Source of the DNA: Propionibacterium sp.
GTDB taxonomy: Bacteria; Actinomycetota; Actinomycetes; Actinomycetales; Actinomycetaceae
Assembly: GCA_030460725.1 (NCBI GenBank)
Contig: JAKECL010000015.1
Span: forward strand, 1 to 13,248
Direction of reading: 5' to 3'
DNA length: 13,248 bases
Part shown: positions 1-5,917 of the stretch, in pieces
Layout: every line of letters starts with the position of its first letter
Position numbering within the stretch: position 1 is the first letter of the stretch
Program-made: the position numbers and the translations under genes
Notes under the pieces: generated by a model
Database searches by the model: none
What the model was told of the DNA's origin: nothing
Seen by the model: only the letters and a program-made list of their open reading frames with translations

Positions 1-14
1 GGGGGGGGGGGGGG
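1..14. other. Poly-G run at left edge
   Basis: Fourteen consecutive G bases open the window, directly before ordinary high-GC sequence. A run this long at the very edge is more like a contig-end base-calling artefact (two-colour sequencing reports G when signal is lost) than biology. It matches the second G/C-run anomaly at 2557-2607. Only 22 bases separate it from the first gene, so the promoter of that gene is not readable here. Confidence 0.5.
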
Positions 15-36
15 TCGTGAGAACTAGGATGTGTGC

Positions 37-1077
37 ATGCCAGCCTCATCGAGGAAGCGGACCACCATCGTCGACGTCGCACGTGAGGCGGGCGTGGCCA
101 TCAGCTCCGCCTCCGCAGCGCTCAACGGGCGACCCGGCGTGTCCGACGCGACGCGCAAGAGGATCCTCGACGTCGCCGACGAACTCGGGTTCGTGCCCTC
201 CCTGCGTGGGAGGAGTCTGTCCAGTGATCGTGCCTTCACCGTCGGACTGGTCGTCCAGCGTGAGATCGACGTCCTGGAGGCCGATCCGTTCTTCGGCGCG
301 TTCATCGGAGGCATCGAGGAGGTCCTCGCGCCCCGCGGCTACGCCCTGGTCCTCCAGGTGTCCACGGACGAGACGGAGACCTTGGAGCGCTACCGGATGC
401 TGGCCATGAACCGCAGGGTGGACGGGGTCTTCGTCAACGAGCTGCGTGTCGACGACCCGCGCATCGAGTTGCTCGACGAGCTGGAGATGCCGGCCGTCGC
501 GGTCAATCCGGACACCGAGATGCCCCTGCCCTCGGTGCGTCAGGATGCGGAGGGCCCGATGATTGAGCTCACCGAGATGCTCATCGGCCTGGGACACACG
601 CGACTCGCCCACGTGGCAGGCCCTCCGGAGTTCGTCCACTCCCGATCCCGCCACCGTGCCTGGGAGCACGCGGTCGTGTCCGCGGATCTGGACCCGGGCC
701 GTGTCGTGGAAGGCGACTTCACCTACCGCGGGGGGGAGACCGCGGCCCGTCGGCTCATGGCGGGGCCGGGACGTCCCACCGGGGTCGTGTGCGCGAATGA
801 CCTCATGGCGGTGGGATTCATCCGGGGATGTCAGGACATGGGGCTGGACGTGCCCGGGGACGTGTCGGTGACGGGGTATGACGGCATCGCACTGGGGACC
901 TACATCCGTCCCACCCTCACCACGGCACGCACGAACCCGCGCCGCCTGGCAGCCGAGGCTGCCCGGGTCCTCCTGGACCACATCGACAGGAAGGGTCCGG
1001 AGGACCGGGAGATTCCGGCCGCCGAACTCGTCATGGGGGAGTCGACCGGTCCGGCGCGCGCGGGCAGTCTTCCGTAA
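37..1077 (+). CDS. LacI-family transcriptional regulator of the sugar-uptake operon
   Basis: A 346-residue protein, the usual length for a LacI/GalR regulator. Residues about 9-60 form the helix-turn-helix headpiece (TTIVDVAREAGV, then LNG, then VSDATRKRI). The second helix is unusual, with AISSASAALN where most members have a T-V-S-R core. Residues about 66-340 form the periplasmic-binding-protein-like effector domain, which senses a sugar and controls DNA binding. I chose ATG 37 because AGGA at 26-29 sits seven bases before it; GTG 31 is an in-frame alternative that would place that motif too close. The gene lies immediately upstream of a sugar ABC transporter operon and in the same direction. 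A palindrome typical of this family's operators overlaps the expected transcription start of that operon. Local repression relieved by the imported sugar is therefore inferred. The effector is unknown. Confidence 0.93.
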   Translation: MPASSRKRTTIVDVAREAGVAISSASAALNGRPGVSDATRKRILDVADELGFVPSLRGRSLSSDRAFTVGLVVQREIDVLEADPFFGAFIGGIEEVLAPRGYALVLQVSTDETETLERYRMLAMNRRVDGVFVNELRVDDPRIELLDELEMPAVAVNPDTEMPLPSVRQDAEGPMIELTEMLIGLGHTRLAHVAGPPEFVHSRSRHRAWEHAVVSADLDPGRVVEGDFTYRGGETAARRLMAGPGRPTGVVCANDLMAVGFIRGCQDMGLDVPGDVSVTGYDGIALGTYIRPTLTTARTNPRRLAAEAARVLLDHIDRKGPEDREIPAAELVMGESTGPARAGSLP

Positions 1078-1097
1078 CGCATTCGCAACATCCGACA

Positions 1098-1128
1098 TTG
1101 ACAGCTGCCGGTCCTGCGGTGTTACAGT
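1098..1128 (+). promoter_or_regulatory. Candidate sigma-70-type promoter of the sugar-uptake operon
   Basis: TTGACA at 1098-1103 matches the -35 consensus exactly. TACAGT at 1123-1128 matches four of six -10 positions, with a 19-base spacer, which is slightly long. It lies between the regulator stop (1077) and the binding-protein start (1170), predicting transcription from about 1135. The -35 is convincing and the -10 only plausible. A less matching GTTACA at 1121 gives the ideal 17-base spacing. Confidence 0.6.
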
Positions 1129-1136
1129 CGGCGCTA

Positions 1137-1150
1137 CCGAAACGCTTCGG
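1137..1150 (+). promoter_or_regulatory. LacI-type operator
   Basis: CCGAAACGCTTCGG is an inverted repeat with perfect five-base arms (CCGAA/TTCGG) around a central CG step, the hallmark of LacI/GalR operators. It begins nine bases after the candidate -10 box, so a bound repressor would cover the transcription start. The regulator encoded just upstream is the obvious ligand. No second copy was found in the window. Confidence 0.7.
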
Positions 1151-1169
1151 CACAGACGAAGGAGTCACC

Positions 1170-2528
1170 ATGCAACACAGCACATCCCGCGCGGGTCGCA
1201 CCTCCCGCGCTCTCATCGCCGGGGTCGCCTCCGCAGCGATGATCGGCACGCTTGCCGCCTGCGGTGGCGGTTCTGCCACCAGCGGGGACTCGGGTGCATC
1301 CGGGGCCACAGGCGGCTCCGAAGTCTCCGGGTCCCTCAACATCCTGGTCTCCAGCGCGGCTGCCTCCGACGCGGCCTTCAATGCGGTCACCGACGCGTTC
1401 AAGGCGAAGTACCCGGATGTGGACGCGAAGGTCACCTCCGTCCCCAACGACTCCTACCCCGCCACGAAGTCTGCACAGCTCTCCGCGGGATCCGTCGACA
1501 TCTTCGTCGTGAAGAACTTCGTCGAGGCGCCCGACTACGCGGCGGACTCCACCTCCGACGACGTGCTCATGGCCAAGGCAGGTGGCCTGGTGGACCTCAC
1601 CGACCAGCCGTTCATGAAGCACTACACGCCCTCCGTCCTGCAGGCCCAGGTGGTGGACGGCAAGCAGTACGCGGTTCCGACCGGCCTGAGCTACTCCACC
1701 GGCGTGTACTACAACAAGCAGATCTTCTCCGACAACGGTCTGGAGGCACCTACCACCTGGACCGAGCTCGAGAAGGTCATGGACACCCTCAAGGGCAAGG
1801 GCGTGACCCCCTTCGGCATCGGTGGCAAGGACACCTGGCCGGCCGGTCTGGTGATGCTGGGCAATGTGGCCTCCTCCTTCCCGACGCTGGAGGACAAGCA
1901 GCAACTCGCCGAGGACCTGTGGACCCAGAAGACCACGCTCACCGACGATGCGACGAAGTCCGTCCTCACCAGGACCCAGAAGGTCTTCGAGAACGCACAG
2001 GAGCACTTCTCCGGTGCCGGCTACGACGACATGCCCGCAGCGTTCGCACGTGGTGACTTCGCCATGCTGGCGGATGGCACCTGGAACCAGCCGACCATCG
2101 ACAAGGCCGTCAACGGAGCCTTCGAGTACGGCTACATCCCCTTCCCCGGATCCGACACCGCGGCTGACAACTCCCTGCTCAACGGCAAGATCGAGCTGCA
2201 GCTCTCCGTCGCCTCGAACTCGAAGAACCAGGATGCGGCCCTGGCGTGGTTGGACTTCTTCTCCGACCCCGCGAACTACAAGACCTTCGTGGACGGTGCC
2301 GGGTACTCCCCTGCCCAGCCGGACATCGAGTCCAGCGACTTCCTGAACTCCATCTCGGAGTACACCAAGACCTACCAGCCCGCCTGGGACCAGGTCTGGA
2401 TCGCCAACAACAAGGCCGGTGAGGACGCGGTGTACCCGTTCAACTACCCCGCACTGGCCCCCCTGGGGACCCAGAGCGCCGACGAGGCCGCACAGGCCGC
2501 CCAGACGGCATGGGCCGCCGGGTTCTGA
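1170..2528 (+). CDS. Sugar ABC transporter substrate-binding lipoprotein
   Basis: A 452-residue extracytoplasmic solute-binding protein of the sugar family (family 1 type). It catches the oligosaccharide outside the membrane and delivers it to the two permeases encoded downstream. The N-terminus has a basic stretch, a hydrophobic segment (about 14-28) and a lipobox LAAC with the lipidated Cys at 31. A Gly/Ser-rich linker follows. The mature part starts with SGSLNILVSS and carries a DAFKAKYPDV motif typical of this fold. ATG 1170 is preceded by GAAGGAG at 1158-1164; the open frame extends further upstream, but that would put residues ahead of the signal peptide. The length is normal for the family. 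The gene leads the operon under the candidate operator. Substrate specificity cannot be read from the sequence; beta-mannosides are inferred from the GH130 gene at the end of the operon. Confidence 0.93.
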   Translation: MQHSTSRAGRTSRALIAGVASAAMIGTLAACGGGSATSGDSGASGATGGSEVSGSLNILVSSAAASDAAFNAVTDAFKAKYPDVDAKVTSVPNDSYPATKSAQLSAGSVDIFVVKNFVEAPDYAADSTSDDVLMAKAGGLVDLTDQPFMKHYTPSVLQAQVVDGKQYAVPTGLSYSTGVYYNKQIFSDNGLEAPTTWTELEKVMDTLKGKGVTPFGIGGKDTWPAGLVMLGNVASSFPTLEDKQQLAEDLWTQKTTLTDDATKSVLTRTQKVFENAQEHFSGAGYDDMPAAFARGDFAMLADGTWNQPTIDKAVNGAFEYGYIPFPGSDTAADNSLLNGKIELQLSVASNSKNQDAALAWLDFFSDPANYKTFVDGAGYSPAQPDIESSDFLNSISEYTKTYQPAWDQVWIANNKAGEDAVYPFNYPALAPLGTQSADEAAQAAQTAWAAGF

Positions 2529-2556
2529 TCCTGATCTGATGGCTCCACATCGGCGT

Positions 2557-2607
2557 GGGGGGGGGGGCGCCCGGGGGGGGCCACCCCCCCGCCCGCCCCC
2601 CCCCCCC
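2557..2607. other. G-run/C-run block between binding-protein and permease genes
   Basis: Within the 102-base gap the order is G11, CGCCC, G8, CCA, C7, GCCCG, C12. All G runs are on the left and all C runs on the right. The runs can fold (G11 with C12, G8 with C7, closing a tiny CCA loop), but the spacers CGCCC and GCCCG do not pair. Hairpins after a binding-protein gene are common, where they stabilise or partly terminate the transcript so that the lipoprotein is made in excess. The base order also fits an assembly scar, in which reads from either side degrade into G and are merged over an unresolved hairpin. I treat the exact sequence here as unreliable. Confidence 0.6.
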
Positions 2608-2630
2608 GCCACCTCCCGACAGGAAGAGTC

Positions 2631-3545
2631 GTGAACACCAAGTCGTATCCATTCCCCTCACGCGCCCCGATGCGCGCGACCTTCTGCACGGGCCTCACGG
2701 TCCTCACAGTCTTCGCCTTCGTCCCGGCGGTCGCGGTGTTCTTCGTCTCCTTCACCGACCTGCGCCAGGCGACCTACCTGCCCACCAAGTGGGTCTGGTT
2801 CCAGAACTACATCGACTACTTCGGCGCAGGTCACCGGGCGGACAACCTCAATGCGCTGAAGAACACGCTGGTCTTCGCCTCCGTCTCGACGATCGTCCAG
2901 ATCGCCCTGGCCCTGGGGATCGCCATCCTCCTGAACAACCCCAGACTGCGCGGACGCAACATCTATCGCGCGGTGGTGTTCATGCCCACCGTCCTGGGTG
3001 TCACCGTCACGGCCCTGATCTGGTCACTGATGTTCAACACCTCCGGTGGACCCGCCCAGCGCATCCTCAGCGTGTTCGGCCGGACCTCCGCCTTCTTCGG
3101 GGACCAGGACATCGCGCTCTTCCTGGTGATCTTCGTCCAGGTGTGGATGGTCTGCGGTATCTCCGTCATCATCTTCCTCTCCGGTCTCCAGGCCATCCCC
3201 CAGGAGCTCTACGAGGTCTCCGGTATCGACGGCGCCTCCTCCTGGCAGACGCTGCGCTACATCACGATGCCGATGCTCGCTCCGTCGGTCACGGCCAACG
3301 TGCTGTTGGGCATTGTCAACGCCATGCAGAGCTACCAGCTGACCTACGTCCTGACCGGACCCGACAAGAAGGGCACCCAGGTCCTCTCCCTGCAGGTGTA
3401 CATGCAGGCATTCGGCGGCAGGTCGGGCACCACGCTCTCCCAGTCCCAGGGCTATGCAGCTGCGATCTCCATGGTCCAGTTCGTCCTGGTCGGCGTCATC
3501 ACCCTCGTCGCCCTGTGGTACCTGCGCAGAAGGGAACAGAAGTGA
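2631..3545 (+). CDS. Sugar ABC transporter permease, UgpA/MalF-type
   Basis: A 304-residue inner-membrane permease, one half of the translocation channel for the sugar caught by the upstream lipoprotein. About six membrane segments are visible, around residues 20-40, 77-101, 113-135, 160-184, 218-240 and 276-297. The cytoplasmic EAA loop, which docks the ATPase, is at about 192-215 (QELYEVSGIDGASSW, ending in ITMP). It is a slightly degenerate form: EVSGIDGA rather than EAAxxDGA, as is common for this subunit. GTG 2631 was chosen because AGGAAG lies at 2621-2626. The stop overlaps the start of the second permease by four bases, so the two are translationally coupled. No ATPase gene follows; actinomycetes commonly power such transporters with a shared MsiK-type ATPase encoded elsewhere. 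Confidence 0.93.
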   Translation: MNTKSYPFPSRAPMRATFCTGLTVLTVFAFVPAVAVFFVSFTDLRQATYLPTKWVWFQNYIDYFGAGHRADNLNALKNTLVFASVSTIVQIALALGIAILLNNPRLRGRNIYRAVVFMPTVLGVTVTALIWSLMFNTSGGPAQRILSVFGRTSAFFGDQDIALFLVIFVQVWMVCGISVIIFLSGLQAIPQELYEVSGIDGASSWQTLRYITMPMLAPSVTANVLLGIVNAMQSYQLTYVLTGPDKKGTQVLSLQVYMQAFGGRSGTTLSQSQGYAAAISMVQFVLVGVITLVALWYLRRREQK

Positions 3546-4453
3546 GCACTGCACTCGACACCCACCCCGTCCCCGCTCCGCAGTCCGAGGCGGCGTCCCT
3601 CACCCCGCAGACGTCCCACGCTCACCGGGCAGTCCGCCGTCGCCGCGGCCGCAACATCCCATGGCCGTCCTATTTCTTTGTCCTGCTGCTGCTGGTCCTC
3701 TTCGTCTACCCGCTGCTCTACCTGCTCAACACCGCGCTGAAGAGCACGACGGAGTTCATCACCGATCCTGTGGGGGTGGCCAGCAGCTTCGAATGGGGAA
3801 ACTTCGCCGAGGCCTGGTCCAAGGGCAACTTCGGCTCCTTCTTCTTCAACACGGTGCTCTACACCGTGGCGGGTGCCGGAATCGGCACCCTGATCGCCCT
3901 GGTCATGGGCTTCCCCGTGGCTCGTGGCTACATCCGCGGCGCGAAGTTGTGGAACCTCCTCTTCGTCCTCGTGCTCTTCCTGCCCAACGCGCTCATGACC
4001 CAGTTCCAGCTGCTGCTGCGCCTGCACCTGTACAACACCCAGCTGGGCTACATCCTCATGGTGGGCGTCGGTGTGGGCATCGGCCCCCTCCTGTTCTCCG
4101 GGTTCGTCTCCTCCATCCCCAAGGAGCTCGACGAGGCCGCCGCGATGGACGGTGTGGGCTACTGGACCTACCTCTTCCGTTTCATCTTCCCCTTGGCCAA
4201 GCCAGCACTGGCGACCGTCTTCATCCTGCAGGCGGTGTGGATCTGGAACGAGATCATCCTGGCCACCGTCCTCTTCTCCGACCAGGCGAAGTTCCCGATC
4301 TCCGCGGGACTCTTCGCCTTCAAGGGGACGTACTCCAATGACTGGCCGTTGTTGGCAGCCGCCACCCTGATCGTCGCCGCCCCCCTCGTCGTGGGGTACG
4401 TCTTCATCCAGCGCTACCTGGTCAACGGCGTCCTCGGTGCCGTCAAGGGCTGA
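3542..4453 (+). CDS. Sugar ABC transporter permease, UgpE/MalG-type
   Basis: A 303-residue partner of the preceding permease. The first 40 residues are polar and end in a basic cluster (RRRRGR). Six membrane segments follow, about 43-63, 101-124, 136-155, 166-190, 221-245 and 268-290. The EAA loop is canonical: ELDEAAAMDGVGYW at about 196-208, followed by FIFPLAKPAL. GTG 3542 was chosen because it forms a GTGA overlap with the upstream stop; the frame stays open far upstream, but that stretch is Pro/Arg-rich and lies over the first permease. Length and topology are standard. It is followed after 56 bases by the GH130 gene, most likely in the same transcript. Confidence 0.93.
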   Translation: MSTALDTHPVPAPQSEAASLTPQTSHAHRAVRRRRGRNIPWPSYFFVLLLLVLFVYPLLYLLNTALKSTTEFITDPVGVASSFEWGNFAEAWSKGNFGSFFFNTVLYTVAGAGIGTLIALVMGFPVARGYIRGAKLWNLLFVLVLFLPNALMTQFQLLLRLHLYNTQLGYILMVGVGVGIGPLLFSGFVSSIPKELDEAAAMDGVGYWTYLFRFIFPLAKPALATVFILQAVWIWNEIILATVLFSDQAKFPISAGLFAFKGTYSNDWPLLAAATLIVAAPLVVGYVFIQRYLVNGVLGAVKG

Positions 4454-4509
4454 GTCCTGCCCGTTGTCCCGACCGTTCTCCCCTGCACCACTGACAGGAG
4501 TCCCGACGC

Positions 4510-5595
4510 ATGTCGTCCCCCATCACACGAACCACTGCAACTGTGCCCTACTCCCTCACCCGGGTGGGTGCCCTCATGCGTCCCTCCGGCGACCCACTGG
4601 AGGCTGAGGGCATCCTCAACCCCGCCACCGTGTGGACACCCGACGGTGAGCTCCACCTGCTGCCCCGCCTCGTGTCCGCGGGCAATGTCTCACGCGTGGG
4701 CAGTGCGCGCGTCCTGGTCGAGGACGGCATCCCCGTGGACGTCGTGCGCGAGGGACTGGTCCTGGAACCCGACCGGGGGTGGGAGCACGGTACCCATCAC
4801 GGCGGGGTCGAAGATCCCCGCAACACCTGGGTGGAAGCGCTGGGGCTCAATGTGATGACCTACGTGGCCTTCGGTCCACTCGGTCCCCACCCCGCCGTGG
4901 CGGTCTCACCCGACGGGCTGTCCTGGACCCGCCTGGGCCCCCTCCTCTTCGGCTACGAGGACGACCTGGACACCGACCTCAACCTCTTCCCCAACAAGGA
5001 CGTCGTCGTCCTGCCCGAACCCGTGCGCGGGCCCGACGGCCGTGCCTCGTTGGCGGTCCTCCACCGCCCCATGTGGGACCTCACCTTCGTGCGTCCCGAC
5101 GATGCCCCGCCCCTGCCCGCCGGAGTCACCGACGCGCGTCCCACGATCTGGATCTCCTACGTCGCCGTGGAGGAGGTGCGGCGGGACATCCGTGCGCTGA
5201 CCAGGCTCTTCGGACACCGCCAGGTGACCTCTCCCGCCTTCGCCTGGGAGGAGTCGAAGATCGGTGCGGGCCCCGCCCCCATCCGTGTCGACGAGGGCTG
5301 GTTGCTCATCCACCACGGGGTGACGGGTGCGATCGAAGGATCGGCCTTCACCCCCCAGCAGACCGTGCGCTACGAGGCCGGGGCCATGATCCTGGACGCC
5401 GACGACCCCTCGGTCGTCCTCGCCCGCACGTCCGCGCCCCTGCTGAGCCCCGAGACTGGTGAGGAGACACAGGGGACGGTCTCCAACGTCGTCTTCCCCA
5501 CCGCCATCGAACGCATAGACGGGCAGGACTTCGTCTTCTACGGCATGGCGGACAGCGCCATCGGGGTGGCCCGGCTGGATCGCGTCCGGTCCTGA
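4510..5595 (+). CDS. GH130 family beta-mannoside phosphorylase-type glycosidase
   Basis: A 361-residue cytoplasmic enzyme (no signal peptide) with GH130 five-bladed propeller signatures. These are LNPAT at 36-40, GVEDPRNT at 99-106 (Asp102 expected to be the general acid), KD at 163-164, HRP at 185-187, SKIGAGPAPI at 249-258, WLLIHHG at 264-270, VVFPTA at 327-332 and FYGMAD near the end. GH130 enzymes cleave beta-mannosides, most by phosphorolysis to mannose-1-phosphate; a subset are hydrolases that lack phosphate-binding residues. Here basic residues are present at Arg186, Lys250 and His268/269, matching positions that contact phosphate in characterised phosphorylases, so phosphorolysis is favoured by inference. 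The linkage (1,4 or 1,2) and acceptor sugar (mannose, glucose or GlcNAc) are unresolved. ATG 4510 follows ACAGGAG at 4494-4500. It is the last gene of the uptake operon and is the best clue to the transported sugar. Confidence 0.85.
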   Translation: MSSPITRTTATVPYSLTRVGALMRPSGDPLEAEGILNPATVWTPDGELHLLPRLVSAGNVSRVGSARVLVEDGIPVDVVREGLVLEPDRGWEHGTHHGGVEDPRNTWVEALGLNVMTYVAFGPLGPHPAVAVSPDGLSWTRLGPLLFGYEDDLDTDLNLFPNKDVVVLPEPVRGPDGRASLAVLHRPMWDLTFVRPDDAPPLPAGVTDARPTIWISYVAVEEVRRDIRALTRLFGHRQVTSPAFAWEESKIGAGPAPIRVDEGWLLIHHGVTGAIEGSAFTPQQTVRYEAGAMILDADDPSVVLARTSAPLLSPETGEETQGTVSNVVFPTAIERIDGQDFVFYGMADSAIGVARLDRVRS

Positions 5596-5693
5596 CCCAC
5601 GCCGCGGTGCGCGACCGGCTTCAGGCGGTCCCACCCCGTCGTGCGTGCTCCGCGACTCCGGGCGGTCCTATGCCCCGGCGACCAGGGCGGCCC

Positions 5694-5836
5694 CGGTGGG
5701 TGCCCCCGGCGGGTGTTCCCGGGCGCTGCCCCCGGTGAGTGTTCTCGGTGGGTGCCCCCGGTGGGTGCTCCCGGTGGGTGCCCCCGGTCGGTGCCCCCGG
5801 TCGGTGCCCCTGGTGGGTGCCCCCGGCGGGCGCCGC
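5694..5836. repeat. Tandem repeat, 13-bp unit, 11 copies
   Basis: Eleven head-to-tail units of consensus CGGTGGGTGCCCC fill 143 bases with no gaps. Units 5 (5746-5758) and 7 (5772-5784) match the consensus exactly, as does unit 1. Units 8 and 9 share a GGTC variant, while units 2, 3, 4 and 11 are more diverged, giving degenerate outer copies around a more uniform core. The 13-base period is not a multiple of three, which argues against coding. Copy number is likely variable among strains. Confidence 0.95.
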
Positions 5837-5844
5837 ACCGGGGG
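5820..5844. terminator. GC hairpin at the end of the tandem repeat, possible bidirectional terminator
   Basis: CCCCCGG at 5820-5826 pairs with CCGGGGG at 5838-5844 around an 11-base loop that itself contains self-complementary bases. It sits between converging genes, where terminators are expected. There is no U-tract on either side; actinomycetes often use such hairpins without one, but the repeat context makes chance pairing easy. Confidence 0.35.
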
Positions 5845-5869
5845 AGCGGACCGCGTGTCGTGTTGTCTC

Positions 5870-5904
5870 TCGCCTCGCCTCGCCTCGCCTCGTGTCGTGT
5901 CGTC
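5870..5904. repeat. Tandem repeat, 5-bp unit, 7 copies
   Basis: Four exact TCGCC units (5870-5889), two TCGTG units (5890-5899) and one TCGTC unit (5900-5904) run head to tail, ending 13 bases before the stop of the GH81 gene. It is a simple-sequence tract prone to slippage. Being outside any gene, it would not cause phase variation of a protein, though it could alter the 3' end of the GH81 transcript. Confidence 0.9.
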
Positions 5905-5917
5905 CCCCGCCTGCACC

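Larger units (their letters stand above)
5596..5917. other. Non-coding gap between two convergent operons, repeat-rich
   Basis: These 322 bases separate the 3' ends of the GH130 gene (plus) and the GH81 gene (minus). No coding region is credible: the open frames here are products of stop-free repeats. A weak 18-base hairpin (5613-5630, GACCG/CGGTC arms) lies just after the GH130 stop. An 11-copy 13-bp repeat, a GC hairpin and a 5-bp repeat fill the rest. No T-tract terminator is visible on either strand. Confidence 0.8.

Noticed and set aside
1134..2612. A 492-residue open frame on the minus strand opposite the binding-protein gene
   Set aside because: Low-complexity Gly/Val/Leu-rich translation, no ribosome site, and it runs through the unreliable G/C-run block; the plus-strand lipoprotein is unambiguous.
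2555..3541. Upstream extension of the second permease frame across the first permease gene
   Set aside because: The extension is Pro/Arg/His-rich shadow sequence in GC-rich DNA; the GTGA overlap at 3542 gives a normal start and length.
4452..4502. Near-inverted repeat GAGTCCTG / CAGGAGTC that could mask the GH130 ribosome site
   Set aside because: There is a mismatch inside the arms and only five continuous pairs over a 35-base loop, so it is weak and expected by chance.
5613..5630. Hairpin GACCG/CGGTC just after the GH130 stop as a terminator
   Set aside because: Only five outer pairs with an internal mismatch and no U-tract; noted in the gap description but not supported as a separate terminator.
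5694..5836. CRISPR array
   Set aside because: Units are 13 bp and contiguous, with no spacers and no cas genes nearby.
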